The notes beneath the pieces were generated by a model. That model searched no databases. It saw only the letters and a list, made by a program, of their open reading frames with translations, and had not been told where the DNA came from. Made by a program: the position numbers and the translations under genes. Of a stretch of DNA of 64,000 bases, positions 51,828-60,493 are shown in pieces. The number at the start of each line of letters is the position of its first letter. Positions within the stretch are counted from its first letter, which is position 1. Origin of the DNA: Thiomicrorhabdus chilensis DSM 12352 (lineage in GTDB: Bacteria; Pseudomonadota; Gammaproteobacteria; Thiomicrospirales; Thiomicrospiraceae); the NCBI RefSeq assembly GCF_000483485.1, contig NZ_KI519609.1:417026-481025 (forward strand), read 5' to 3'.

Positions 51828-52064
51828 ATGACCATGAAAATTGAAGATCACGCGGGGCTTGTCGTCAAGCGTTTTAAAGAGATGTTGTCGGAAGAGCAAT
51901 TGGCGGTGATCGAGCCGGAACATTTTGATGAGCTGGAAGTGTTGGTGGAAGCGGCGATTGGTTCGTCCGAAGCGCAAGCTCTCCTGGAGGCGGTTGAGCA
52001 GGTGGAAACTCTGGCCAAATCGTTGGCCAAACATGCGGCCACCATTCAGAATCTGGAAGGGTGA
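51828..52064 (+). CDS. Small acidic hypothetical protein
   Basis: This 78-residue predicted helical protein is rich in Glu, Ala and Leu (LSEEQLAVIEPEHFDELEVL, then EAVEQVETLAKSLAKHAAT). It has no signal or membrane segment. ATG 51828 has AAGGAATAAAAG upstream, a good ribosome binding site, which is the main support for it being real. It lies between ppk2 (same direction) and the convergent pyrK-like gene. I cannot assign a function. Confidence 0.65.
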   Translation: MTMKIEDHAGLVVKRFKEMLSEEQLAVIEPEHFDELEVLVEAAIGSSEAQALLEAVEQVETLAKSLAKHAATIQNLEG

Positions 52065-52083
52065 ATTTTCAAGGAGCTGAATC

Positions 52084-52818
52084 TTATCTAGATGGGATTT
52101 CGATGCCGGTCAGCTTGATCCAATCATAGGCTTGGATCAGGTCTCGACAGGCCTGTAGGTTTTCAGAATCTAAAAAGGCCACGATTTGCCACTCGTTTAG
52201 CACTTTACTTTGCATGTGGCGTTGCTGGCTTTCATGCTCCAGCCAGAAGCCAAATAACTCTAACAGGCTTCCATCAAAACAGCCTGGAAGACCGGTTATG
52301 CTGGCCAAACGGTTAGGTATTTTCCAGTCTTCCAACAATGGGCAGCAGCCTATGGCTTCAGCAGGCATTGAACCCAACATGAATCGCGCGGGCTTCACCA
52401 TAAAAGGAAAGTTTTCCGTGGCCTGTAATAAGGCCAACGTGGAAACCCCAGTTGCCCTGTTTGAAGCCTGTCTGGCGAGATGCAATAAGGGGGCGATTCC
52501 CAAATCAGCGCCTAGCAACAACACTGAATTCTGATGATGAAACACATCCATCGGCATGGCATCGTCTGATTCTTGGATCAGCTCGATTGGGGTTTGGGAG
52601 CAAAGCAGTCTTTCCGGCAGTGGTTGTTGACTTAAAAGTTGCAGATGGTTGGTGTGTGTTTGAAATAAGGTCAAGCTGACTTCAGGATGGCCTTTTATAT
52701 GGAATACAGCGCCGATATTTGCGGTTTCAGGTGTTTCTTCCAAGGTTGCTGACACCAACCAAAAACCCCCGGGTTGGGAGGTTTGCTGAATATTGGAAAA
52801 GCGATAGCTCTGAGTCAT
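52084..52818 (-). CDS. PyrK-like ferredoxin-reductase-fold protein
   Basis: This 244-residue protein at the end of the pyrimidine operon has a nucleotide-binding motif of the ferredoxin-NADP reductase type (VLLLGADLGIAPLLHLARQA near residue 100). The N-terminal beta-barrel half (FWLVSATLEETPETANIGAVF) fits a flavin domain, though the usual FAD-binding RxYS motif is not evident. PyrK-type subunits carry electrons for dihydroorotate dehydrogenase. The iron-sulfur cysteines expected at the PyrK C-terminus are not seen. It may be a degenerate or repurposed relative. It starts 23 bp after the dihydroorotase-like gene. Confidence 0.6.
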   Translation of the reverse strand: MTQSYRFSNIQQTSQPGGFWLVSATLEETPETANIGAVFHIKGHPEVSLTLFQTHTNHLQLLSQQPLPERLLCSQTPIELIQESDDAMPMDVFHHQNSVLLLGADLGIAPLLHLARQASNRATGVSTLALLQATENFPFMVKPARFMLGSMPAEAIGCCPLLEDWKIPNRLASITGLPGCFDGSLLELFGFWLEHESQQRHMQSKVLNEWQIVAFLDSENLQACRDLIQAYDWIKLTGIEIPSR

Positions 52819-52841
52819 ATGAAAACGTGACCGGTTTCGGA

Positions 52842-54128
52842 TTACAGCGGATTGTTGCGGTAAACCGGACGCCCCTGGAAGAAGGTTTGTTCAACGACTC
52901 CACTGAACTCCCAGCCGATGAACGGAGTATTCTTACCTTCGCTGAGCATACGGTCAGACTCCAAGGTCCAATGGGCATCCGGGTCGATGATGCTCAAATC
53001 CGCTGAATTGCTGACTTCGAGACTGCCGATGTTGCGTCCCAGGATCTGGGCTGGGTTTTGCGTGACACTGCGCACCGCAGTCATCAGATCAAGGCCGTTT
53101 TCATTGACCAGTTTCAACAACAGTGGAAGCAGGGTTTCCAGCCCGCTGATACCAGGCCTACTTTCGCCAAACGGCAGGAGTTTATCGTCTTTTTCCAACG
53201 GGGTGTGGTCACTGACGACCGCATCGATGACACCGGTTTTCAATCCCATCTGCAAGGCTTGTTTGTCTTTCAGGCTGCGCAAAGGCGGGGTGACATGGAA
53301 CAGGCTGTTGAAGCCCATGACGTCCATTTCCGATAGATGCAGTTGGTGGATGGCCACGTCGCAGGTGACCGGCAAGCCGCGTTTTTTGGCGTCGGCGATC
53401 ATTTCGATGGAGCGGGCGCAAGACAGCTGTGAAAAGTGGGCGCGAATCCCGGCTTCTTCCACCAGAATCAAGTCGCGCGCCAAGGCGCTGGTTTCGGCAG
53501 AAGGCGAAATCGCGGGCAGCCCCAAACGCGAACTGACCGGACCGCTGTGTGCCACCCCTTTGTTCTTGAGCTTTTCATCCTCACAGCGCAAGATCACCAC
53601 CAAATCATGTGATACGGCATATTCCAAGGCGTTTTTCAGGGTCAGTGCGTTTTGAATCGGCTGGTTGGCCTGGCTCAAGGCCACGCATCCGGCTTGCTGC
53701 AGAGAATACATGCCGCTTAGTAGTTCGCCTTTAAGTCCCTGCGTCAGTGCGCCGATCGGCATCACGAATGCGGTGGCCGCCTGGCGGGCACGGCGTTGAA
53801 TCAGTTCGGTGACGGCCTGTGAGTCATTGACCGGCGAGGTGTCCGGAGGGCAACACAAGCTGGTGATGCCGCCGGCCACGGCCGCTTTGGTTTCCGAGGC
53901 GATATTGCCAGCATAGTTGCTACCGGGATCGCCCAGACGCGCTTGCAAATCAACCAGGCCTGGCAGAATCCATTTATCGCTGGCATCCAATTCCTGATCG
54001 GGGGTAAAGCCTTCCGGGGCTTCATCGCCGATGCCAGCAATGCGACCGCGTGAGATGTATAGGTTGGTAATTTTGTCTAAATTCTGACTCGGGTCGATGA
54101 TGCGCCCGTTGCTGATTACGAGTCTCAT
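52842..54128 (-). CDS. pyrX: Dihydroorotase-like protein lacking the HxH metal motif (PyrC' type)
   Basis: This 428-residue amidohydrolase-fold protein is homologous to class I dihydroorotase. The usual metal-binding DxHxHxREPG is replaced here by [10 protein letters not shown], so both His ligands are gone. The distal DHTPLEKDD retains the Asp. In Pseudomonas and relatives, a similar inactive PyrC' is needed to assemble aspartate transcarbamoylase with PyrB, and that is the likely role. It overlaps pyrB by 4 bp. An active dihydroorotase should be encoded elsewhere. Confidence 0.88.
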   Translation of the reverse strand: MRLVISNGRIIDPSQNLDKITNLYISRGRIAGIGDEAPEGFTPDQELDASDKWILPGLVDLQARLGDPGSNYAGNIASETKAAVAGGITSLCCPPDTSPVNDSQAVTELIQRRARQAATAFVMPIGALTQGLKGELLSGMYSLQQAGCVALSQANQPIQNALTLKNALEYAVSHDLVVILRCEDEKLKNKGVAHSGPVSSRLGLPAISPSAETSALARDLILVEEAGIRAHFSQLSCARSIEMIADAKKRGLPVTCDVAIHQLHLSEMDVMGFNSLFHVTPPLRSLKDKQALQMGLKTGVIDAVVSDHTPLEKDDKLLPFGESRPGISGLETLLPLLLKLVNENGLDLMTAVRSVTQNPAQILGRNIGSLEVSNSADLSIIDPDAHWTLESDRMLSEGKNTPFIGWEFSGVVEQTFFQGRPVYRNNPL

Positions 54129-55165
54129 GGTGCTTCCTCCTCGTTATCGACATCCAGTGCCAGAGAGGCCTGCTCGGATTCATGTTGGGCCAATTGCGCG
54201 GCATTGCTCATAATGATCGACATCACCGCCATGCGTACCGCAATACCGTAAGTCACCTGTTGAAGGATGACCGATTGCGGGCCGTCGGCCACTTCGGAAT
54301 CAATTTCCACCCCGCGATTGATTGGCCCCGGGTGCATCACAATCGCATCCGGTTTGGCCAGGGCAAGGCGCTGTTTGGTCAAACCGAAGAGTTTGAAGAA
54401 CTCTTTTTCACTCGGGATCAGCGCGCTTTTCATGCGTTCGCTTTGTAGTCTGACCATGATGATGACATCGACATCGGCCAAGCCTTCTTCTATGTTGTCG
54501 TAATAATGCACGCCCATCGCTTCGGGGTGGGTCGGCATCAGGGTTTTGGGGCCGATGACGCGGATTTCACGCGCTTCGAGAATGCTCAACGCCTGAATCT
54601 GCGAACGGACTACTCGGGAGTGCAGTACATCGCCGACAATCGCGACCTTGAGGTCGAAGATGTCGCCTTTGTGTTTACGGATGGTGAACATGTCGAGCAT
54701 CGCCTGGGTCGGGTGCGCGTGCTGGCCGTCACCGGCGTTGAGCACATGCACATGTGGGGCGACGTGCTGGGCGAAAAAGTGCGCCGCGCCGCTTTCGGCG
54801 TGACGGATGACAAACATGTGCGCCTGCATCGCCTGCAGGTTCCACAGGGTGTCCAGCAGGGACTCGCCTTTTTTGGTGGCCGAGGTGGCAATGTCCAGGC
54901 TGGCGACGTCGGCCGACAGGCGTTTTTCCGCGATCTCAAAGGTGGTGCGCGTTCGCGTGCTCGGCTCGAAGAACAGATTCATGATGGTTTTTCCACGCAG
55001 AATCGGTACTTTTTTGATTTCGTTGGTTTTGGGGTTGATGAAGGATTCGGCGGTGTCCAGAATTTCCAGAAGGTGATGCTGCTTCAAACCTTCCAGGGTG
55101 AGAAAGTGTTTGATTTTGCCCAGCTCATTCAATTGCGGGTTGGGGGTGGATAAACGAGAACTCAT
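54125..55165 (-). CDS. pyrB: Aspartate carbamoyltransferase catalytic subunit
   Basis: This 346-residue enzyme makes carbamoyl-aspartate in pyrimidine synthesis. It has the carbamoyl phosphate motif [19 protein letters not shown] near residue 65, [34 protein letters not shown], and [12 protein letters not shown] near residue 285. It is somewhat longer than the E. coli catalytic chain, as in Pseudomonas. No pyrI is present, consistent with a PyrB-PyrC' holoenzyme. It overlaps pyrR and the pyrC'-like gene by 4 bp each. Confidence 0.95.
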   Translation of the reverse strand: MSSRLSTPNPQLNELGKIKHFLTLEGLKQHHLLEILDTAESFINPKTNEIKKVPILRGKTIMNLFFEPSTRTRTTFEIAEKRLSADVASLDIATSATKKGESLLDTLWNLQAMQAHMFVIRHAESGAAHFFAQHVAPHVHVLNAGDGQHAHPTQAMLDMFTIRKHKGDIFDLKVAIVGDVLHSRVVRSQIQALSILEAREIRVIGPKTLMPTHPEAMGVHYYDNIEEGLADVDVIIMVRLQSERMKSALIPSEKEFFKLFGLTKQRLALAKPDAIVMHPGPINRGVEIDSEVADGPQSVILQQVTYGIAVRMAVMSIIMSNAAQLAQHESEQASLALDVDNEEEAP

Positions 55166-55674
55166 GCTGGCTCCTCACTGTGGTCGAGAATGGAAACGGT
55201 GAGCGGTTCGGGGCCGGAGACTTTCAGGGTTTGGCTACATTTGATGGTCATGCCGGTGACATCGGCCTGAATCGGAAGTTCACGGCAGCCCTGACGATCC
55301 AGCAGGGTGACAAGGGTCACTGAAGCTGGACGTCCAAAATCAAAAATTTCGTTGAGTGCGGCACGGATGGTGCGTCCCGTGTATAGCACGTCATCCACCA
55401 GAATGATATGTTGATCCACCACTTCCCATGGGATGTCAGAGGGTTTGACGGTCGGGTTCAGGCCGATTTTGGAAAAATCATCACGGTAAAAACTGATGTC
55501 GATGACCCCCAATGCGTCGCTCAGCCCCAGTCTTTGATGCAAAGCCTGAGCGACCCACTCTCCGCCGGTGCGGATGCCGATCATTTTGGGCGACTTGTCC
55601 AGAACCGCCTTGTCTCTGAGTTGTGCGCTGATGTTGTCAAGCAGTTCGTTTACATCAATATCGAGTTCGGTCAT
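55162..55674 (-). CDS. pyrR: PyrR bifunctional regulator / uracil phosphoribosyltransferase
   Basis: This 170-residue phosphoribosyltransferase-fold protein has the PRPP-binding motif [21 protein letters not shown] near residue 92 and the N-terminal [13 protein letters not shown]. PyrR proteins convert uracil to UMP and, in many bacteria, bind pyr mRNA to control attenuation. Whether it regulates RNA here is not evident; I did not find a clear PyrR-binding stem-loop. It overlaps ruvX and pyrB by 4 bp each. Confidence 0.93.
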   Translation of the reverse strand: MTELDIDVNELLDNISAQLRDKAVLDKSPKMIGIRTGGEWVAQALHQRLGLSDALGVIDISFYRDDFSKIGLNPTVKPSDIPWEVVDQHIILVDDVLYTGRTIRAALNEIFDFGRPASVTLVTLLDRQGCRELPIQADVTGMTIKCSQTLKVSGPEPLTVSILDHSEEPA

Positions 55675-56096
55675 GTCTGTTTTCCAAAGGTTTGTTGTAA
55701 CCAGTTTTCTAAAATGATTTGCGCCGCATGGTCGTCAATGTGGTCGCTTTGAATGCCGCGTTGCTCGGCTTCTATCGAGCTTAACTGTTCTTCAATGTAA
55801 AAAACCGGACAGTGGTAGCGTCCGCTTAAACGCTGCCCAAATTTACGCGCCGGTTGCGTCAAGGTCTGTTCGCTGCCGTCCAGTCGCATCGGCAAGCCGA
55901 CCACAATAGCCACTGGCTGCCATTTTTCGAACAGTGCGCTGATGTGCTCCCAATCGGGTTTGCCGTCGCGGCTGTTGACGATGGCTTCGGGGCTGGCGGT
56001 TTGGGTGACGGTTTGTCCAACCGCCACGCCAATGCGTTTGAGTCCAAAGTCAAATCCCAGCACCATTCCAGTGAGCTCGCTTGCACCCTTAGGCAT
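55671..56096 (-). CDS. ruvX: Holliday junction resolvase-like protein RuvX (YqgF)
   Basis: This 141-residue RNase H-fold protein has the N-terminal GFDFGLKRIGVAVGQ with a catalytic Asp, IVVGLPMRLDGSEQ, FYIEEQLSSIEAE and DDHAAQIILENWL with the other acidic residues. YqgF proteins act in rRNA 5'-end processing and possibly recombination. The yqgE-ruvX-pyrR-pyrB order is conserved in gammaproteobacteria. It overlaps yqgE by 8 bp and pyrR by 4 bp. Confidence 0.93.
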   Translation of the reverse strand: MPKGASELTGMVLGFDFGLKRIGVAVGQTVTQTASPEAIVNSRDGKPDWEHISALFEKWQPVAIVVGLPMRLDGSEQTLTQPARKFGQRLSGRYHCPVFYIEEQLSSIEAEQRGIQSDHIDDHAAQIILENWLQQTFGKQT

Positions 56097-56655
56097 TGCC
56101 TGCCTCTGCGGTTAAGAACTCCGGCGAGATGCCCAGAGTGCCCAGCGCGACTTCCCACTTTTCTTCTGTGTCGGTGTCGAACAACAGGGTCTGATTGTAA
56201 GGGATGGTGAGCCAGCTGTTGGCTTGTATTTCCTGTGCCAATTGCCCGGGTTTCCAGCCGGCAAAGCCCAGGCAGACCAAAAACTGTTCCGGCCCCTGAT
56301 TTTGAGCCAATGCCTGCAATAGGTCGTCCGAGACGGTCATCGCCAGGTTTTCATCCAGGCTCATGCTGCTTTTCCAGTTACCGAGCGGGTGATGCAGAAT
56401 GAAACCGCGTTCCATGTCGACCGGTCCGCCCATCATCACTTGTTGCGACAGAAACGGGTAGGCTTCCTCCGGTGTGTAATCAAAGTGCTCCAGCAGCTCT
56501 TGAATGGAGAGCTTGTGTGGCAGATTGATGACCAGTCCCATGGTGCCGTGTTCGTTGTCTTCGACGATGTAGATGACGGTTTTCTCAAACCAGCTATCGT
56601 CCAGACTGGGCATGGCGATCAGGAAATGATGTTCAAGTGATTGCATTTGTTTCAT
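56089..56655 (-). CDS. yqgE: YqgE/AlgH family protein
   Basis: This 188-residue protein of the UPF0301 (YqgE/AlgH) family has HHFLIAMPSLDDSWFEKTVIYI, then HGTMGLVINLPHKL, VMMGGPVDMERGFILH and FLVCLGFAGWKPGQLAQEI. The function is uncertain. It heads the yqgE-ruvX-pyrR-pyrB-pyrC' operon. ATGs at 56655 and 56646 are both possible starts. Its upstream region is occupied by repeat element B, so the operon promoter probably lies in or next to that element. Confidence 0.92.
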   Translation of the reverse strand: MKQMQSLEHHFLIAMPSLDDSWFEKTVIYIVEDNEHGTMGLVINLPHKLSIQELLEHFDYTPEEAYPFLSQQVMMGGPVDMERGFILHHPLGNWKSSMSLDENLAMTVSDDLLQALAQNQGPEQFLVCLGFAGWKPGQLAQEIQANSWLTIPYNQTLLFDTDTEEKWEVALGTLGISPEFLTAEAGNA

Positions 56656-56672
56656 AGTCGCAAATTATAACA

Positions 56673-56935
56673 GGGCACTTCGATTATCCCCAGATAATTT
56701 CTGGCAACGCCAAGCGCTTCGGGTCAAGGCGTAAACGAGCCGTCATGTCTAGACCTGGCAAACGTTTACAACGCAGAGCCGGGGTGCTTGGCTAAGCCCC
56801 TTCGGGCGTGATTGAAAGGCCGCTTCTTGGTTGTTGTGAATCTGGGTCTTAGAATGACTAAGACCTGCAATCCACGCCTAGAATAAGTGGCCTTTCACTC
56901 ACGCAGAATTTTATCTGGCGATAATCGAAGTGCCC
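56673..56935. repeat. Structured dispersed repeat, copy B (263 bp, arms differ from copy A)
   Basis: The left arm begins GGGCACTTCGATTATC (56673) and is the inverted complement, with few mismatches, of the right arm (56905-56935). Read on the minus strand, the core shares with copy A the blocks TATTCTAGGCGTGG, TTAGTCATTCTAAG, CACGCCCGAAGGGGCTTAGC, CTCTGCGTTGT, GGTCTAGACAT and TTGGCGTTGCCAGAA. The internal stem here is GGTCTTAG/CTAAGACC (56845-56865), differing from copy A by paired compensatory changes. The right arm overlaps the last codons and stop of apbE. Confidence 0.8.
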
Positions 56936-57963
56936 AATAGTTTGCTGCGTTTTGCCATCGCTTTTGTTTGTTCGATTTTGCCCTGTTGGTCGATGACCAA
57001 GGCTTGCTTGATGCCCATTTTGGCAGCGGTCTCGCGCCAGTGTTCGGGGCCCGCAATCAGCAGGGCGGTGGCCGCGGCATCGGCGCTGGTGGCATCCTGA
57101 TGAATGACGGTGACCGACACCAGGTGATCCGCGGGTCGGCCGCTGTTGGGATTGAGTATGTGGCTGAAGCGTTGCCCCTGCCATTCAAAATAACGTTGGT
57201 AGGTGCCGGAGGTGACCACACTTTCGTCCCCGGAAAGCTTCAGCATGGCGAGCGCTTGTGACGGTTGTTGTGGGTTTTGGATGCCGATTGACCAGGCCTG
57301 CTCGTTCTTGCGACCGATAATGCGCATGTCCCCGCCGATATTGACCACGGCATTGTCAATGCCGGCCTGACGCAGTTCCTGCATGGCAATATCCAGCGCC
57401 AAGCCTTTGGCATTGCCACCGAAATCCAACCGTACCCGGTCATTACGGCTATAGAGAGTGTTGCCCTCAAAATAGAGGTCGGCAATCGAGGGACGCTGGC
57501 TCAGCCAGTTTTGAATCTGTGCCTCGGAAGGCGGTGGGCCTTGCCAGTGTTCGCTGTGGAAACCCCACATTTCAATGAGTTGGCCGATGCCCGGGTCAAA
57601 CAGGTAGTCGCTTTGTTTGGCTAGCTTTTGGGATTTGACAATGAACGCTTTGACCGAATCGGCGACCGTTATCGGTTGCCGGTCGGCAATCGCCTGATTC
57701 ATTTTGCTGACGATGCCGCCTTTTTCCCAAGCATGCCATTCATGGTGAAACGCCTGGAAGCGCTGTTCGACTTTTTGGATCGCGTGTTTGGCTGGTGGCG
57801 CTGAATCGGTGTAGGTGGTGATTTGCACCAGCGTGCCAAACACCAGCAGTTCGGCTTTCGTTTCAAGTTGCTGATGTTGGCAGGCGCTCAAAAACAATCC
57901 GGCCAGCAGCAGGGCGGCAAGCCTTTGAATGGATTGTTTAGGGAATATCAGCAACGTTTTCAT
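56911..57963 (-). CDS. apbE: FAD:protein FMN transferase (ApbE), lipoprotein
   Basis: This 350-residue protein has a lipoprotein signal (LAALLLAGLFLSACQHQQ). It attaches FMN covalently to Thr residues of membrane respiratory complexes such as Nqr or Rnf. It has TDSAPPAKHAIQKVEQRF, RLDFGGNAKGLALDIAMQ near residue 175, NAVVNIGGDMRIIG, SGTYQRYFEWQGQRFSHILNP and VTVIHQDATSADAAATALLI, which match ApbE flavin and metal sites. The last five residues and the stop lie in the arm of repeat element B. A CAGGCCTG at 57293 encodes part of NEQAWSIG. Confidence 0.92.
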   Translation of the reverse strand: MKTLLIFPKQSIQRLAALLLAGLFLSACQHQQLETKAELLVFGTLVQITTYTDSAPPAKHAIQKVEQRFQAFHHEWHAWEKGGIVSKMNQAIADRQPITVADSVKAFIVKSQKLAKQSDYLFDPGIGQLIEMWGFHSEHWQGPPPSEAQIQNWLSQRPSIADLYFEGNTLYSRNDRVRLDFGGNAKGLALDIAMQELRQAGIDNAVVNIGGDMRIIGRKNEQAWSIGIQNPQQPSQALAMLKLSGDESVVTSGTYQRYFEWQGQRFSHILNPNSGRPADHLVSVTVIHQDATSADAAATALLIAGPEHWRETAAKMGIKQALVIDQQGKIEQTKAMAKRSKLLGTSIIAR

Positions 57964-58010
57964 GGAGCAACCGTTTTCATGTAAGAAAGGACTGTAGTAA
58001 GCGTGTTATT

Positions 58011-58036
58011 CAAAATGGACAGGCCTGTCCATTTTG
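58011..58036. repeat. Perfect 26-bp palindrome with central CAGGCCTG
   Basis: CAGGCCTG (58020-58027) is flanked by CAAAATGGA on the left and TCCATTTTG on the right, making a perfect 26-bp palindrome in the 80-bp gap between gshB and apbE. It is the most complete copy of the extended motif in the window and gives the consensus for both flanks. Confidence 0.85.
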
Positions 58037-58043
58037 CCATCGA

Positions 58044-59012
58044 TCAATGTTCAGCCTTGTTGGATAAGGTTTCTTCCAGACAGTCGAACAGGGTGCCGGC
58101 GATGTTCAGGTTAAACTGTGCGTCCAGTTCGCGGATGCAGGTCGGGCTGGTGACATTGATTTCAGTGATGAAATCGCCGATGACGTCCAAGCCGACAAAG
58201 TAGAGCCCTTTGGCTTTGAGGGTCGGGGCGATTTGCTGGCATAGCCAGGTTTCGCGTTCGGTGATCGGCATGCCGACCCCGCTGCCCCCGGCGGCGATGT
58301 TGCCGCGGGTTTCGCCTTCGGCCGGAATGCGCGCCAGGGTATAGGGAATGGGTTTCCCATTGATCAGCAGGATGCGTTTGTCGCCCGCTTTGATTTCCGG
58401 CAGGTAGATTTGCGCCATGATGTGGTGCTGGCCGAAACCGGTCATGGTTTCGAGAATCACATTGATATTGGGGTCGTCGTGTTTGACTCGGAAGATCGAG
58501 CTGCCGCCCATCGCATCCAGAGGTTTCAGAATGGTGTCTTGGTACTCTTGGATAAACGTCTTGAGCTGGGGCATGCTGGCCGAAACCAAGGTGGTGGGTA
58601 TGCATTGCGGAAACCAGCTGGCAAAGAGTTTTTCATTGGCGTCGCGCAGGCTTTGCGGTTTATTGACCACCAACACCCCTTCGGCTTCGGCCTGCTCAAG
58701 AATGTGCGTGCTGTAGAGATAGTCGTTATTGAAAGGCGGATCCTGACGGATCAGAATGATGTCCAGCTCATTCAAGGCACGATCCTGGGTTTCGCCAAAA
58801 CCGTAATATTGCTCTTCGCGCTCGCGATCCCACACCTTGAGCTGACTACAGCTTGCCCAGGCCTGCCCGTTTTTAAGATAGAGGTCTTCAGGTTGCATGT
58901 AGACCAGTTGATGCCCTCGGCGTTGCGCTTCCAGCAGCATCGCAAACGAACTGTCTTTGTAGGGTTTAATGTTTTCAATCGGGTCCATGACAATGCCGAC
59001 GGTTAAGGTCAT
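58044..59012 (-). CDS. gshB: Glutathione synthetase
   Basis: This 322-residue ATP-grasp enzyme joins gamma-glutamylcysteine to glycine. It has VGIVMDPIENIKPYKDSSFAML at the N-terminus, LIRQDPPFNNDYLYSTHIL, ILKPLDAMGGSSIFRV, MAQIYLPEIKAGDKRILLING and NIAAGGSGVGMPITERE, then GDFITEINVTSPTCIRELD. All are typical. ATG 59012 has AAGGA six bases upstream. It follows gshA in the same direction (58 bp gap). The CAGGCCTG at 58858 encodes GQAW. Confidence 0.96.
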   Translation of the reverse strand: MTLTVGIVMDPIENIKPYKDSSFAMLLEAQRRGHQLVYMQPEDLYLKNGQAWASCSQLKVWDREREEQYYGFGETQDRALNELDIILIRQDPPFNNDYLYSTHILEQAEAEGVLVVNKPQSLRDANEKLFASWFPQCIPTTLVSASMPQLKTFIQEYQDTILKPLDAMGGSSIFRVKHDDPNINVILETMTGFGQHHIMAQIYLPEIKAGDKRILLINGKPIPYTLARIPAEGETRGNIAAGGSGVGMPITERETWLCQQIAPTLKAKGLYFVGLDVIGDFITEINVTSPTCIRELDAQFNLNIAGTLFDCLEETLSNKAEH

Positions 59013-59070
59013 GTGCAATCCTTATGGTGTTGTATGCGTTTTAATCCGGTTATGGTCAATTTCGGGCGAC

Positions 59071-60378
59071 TTATGCAGAGGCTTCTGCCGAGTTGCTTTT
59101 TGCTTCCGCCATTTCACGCGCCGCCGCCAGCAAAGCCAAACGCGCCACCACGCCGTAAGCGTAGAAACGGTTTGGCGAGGCGTCCGGCGATTGATTTTCA
59201 TCCGGTACCACACACGAGCCTTCGAAAGAGAGCGGTTCAAAATGCATGCCCGGAGAGTTGAGGTTGTCGGTGGCGGTTTTGCCGGTGTGTACGCGGTAGA
59301 ATCCGCCAATGACATGGCTGCCAATCATGTAGACCACGGGCTCTGCTACCGCTTCTTCGATGGTTTCAAAGGTGTAGACCCCCTCCTGAACCAGCATCTG
59401 TTCAACCTGCAAACCTTCTTTGACCGAGGCCATTTTGTTGCGCTGCTTGCGGTTGAGGTTAAGCACATCCTCGGCGGTGTGCACCGACATGATCGCCATG
59501 CCATAGGTTCCACTGTCCGATTTGACGATGACAAACGGACGGCAGTCGATATCGTGGGTGTTGTAATACTGCTGGGTGTTGTCCAAAACCCGGTTGACCG
59601 CTTCGGCCAGGTTCTCCAGACCGGTGCGGTCTTTGAAATTAATGGGGCCGCACTGTAACGAGGTCGGGGTGATCAACCAGGGGTCGATATTGATCAGTTC
59701 GGCAAAGGTCGTGGTGACTTCGGCATAGTGTTTGAAATGTTGGGTTTTGTATCGGTCGGCCCAACCTAAATCCAGAGGAGGCAGCAGGGTTTGGTCGATG
59801 TTTTCCAAAATCTCAGGGCGTCCGCCGGAAAGGTCATTGTTCAACAGTACCGCACACGGGAAAAAGTCGTCTACGCCAACCTTGTTTTCTTCACGTTTGA
59901 TCGGCTTCAGGATCAGTGTGTTGCCTGAGGGCAATTCAATATCCATCGGTTCCGTCAGGTCGGGTAACAAGGAGCCAATCTGAACTTCGTAACCGGCGTT
60001 TTCCAGAATGGTCTTCAGGGCGAAGACATTCTCCAGATAGAAAAAGTTGCGGGTATGGTTTTCCGGAATAATGAGAATGCCGTCCGCCACCGGGCAGATC
60101 TGGGTCACCGCGGTTTGCGCGGCATGCACGGCCAAAGATTTTAAATCGGGGTGCAGGTTGTTGAAACCCGCCGGAAACAGATTGGTGTCAACCGGGGCCA
60201 GTTTGTAACCGGCATTGCGCAGATCCACCGAAGCATAAAAGGGTGCGGGTGTGGTCATGAACTGTTTACGGAACCACGACTCAATCTCCGTGCGGTGAGC
60301 GAGCAGGTGTTTTTCCAGTTTCAATAACGGGCCGGTCAGGGCCGTCTGCAGATGAGGAACTTGGTTGGTTGACAGCAT
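59071..60378 (-). CDS. gshA: Glutamate-cysteine ligase, Acidithiobacillus type
   Basis: This 435-residue protein is not of the E. coli GshA type. Its features (IESWFRKQFMTTPAPFYASVDLRNAGYKLAPVDTN, FPAGFNNLHPDLKSLAVHAA, VIIPENHTRNFFYLENV-like segment near 110, SDSGTYGMAIMSV near 290 and GGFYRVHTGKTATDNLNSPG) match the proteobacterial family first defined in Acidithiobacillus ferrooxidans (gshA_ferroox). It makes gamma-glutamylcysteine. Linkage to gshB supports this. The family is frequent in sulfur-oxidising and related proteobacteria, one of the clues to the host. Confidence 0.92.
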   Translation of the reverse strand: MLSTNQVPHLQTALTGPLLKLEKHLLAHRTEIESWFRKQFMTTPAPFYASVDLRNAGYKLAPVDTNLFPAGFNNLHPDLKSLAVHAAQTAVTQICPVADGILIIPENHTRNFFYLENVFALKTILENAGYEVQIGSLLPDLTEPMDIELPSGNTLILKPIKREENKVGVDDFFPCAVLLNNDLSGGRPEILENIDQTLLPPLDLGWADRYKTQHFKHYAEVTTTFAELINIDPWLITPTSLQCGPINFKDRTGLENLAEAVNRVLDNTQQYYNTHDIDCRPFVIVKSDSGTYGMAIMSVHTAEDVLNLNRKQRNKMASVKEGLQVEQMLVQEGVYTFETIEEAVAEPVVYMIGSHVIGGFYRVHTGKTATDNLNSPGMHFEPLSFEGSCVVPDENQSPDASPNRFYAYGVVARLALLAAAREMAEAKSNSAEASA

Positions 60379-60493
60379 GGAGTTTCTCTTTTGAAGTTTG
60401 ATAAGGTTGGCTGGCCTGTCATGCGAAGGAGGCAGACCGGTTAAATCTAATTGAGAACTATTATAACGCGCAGAAAGTCGAGCTGGGCAAAAC

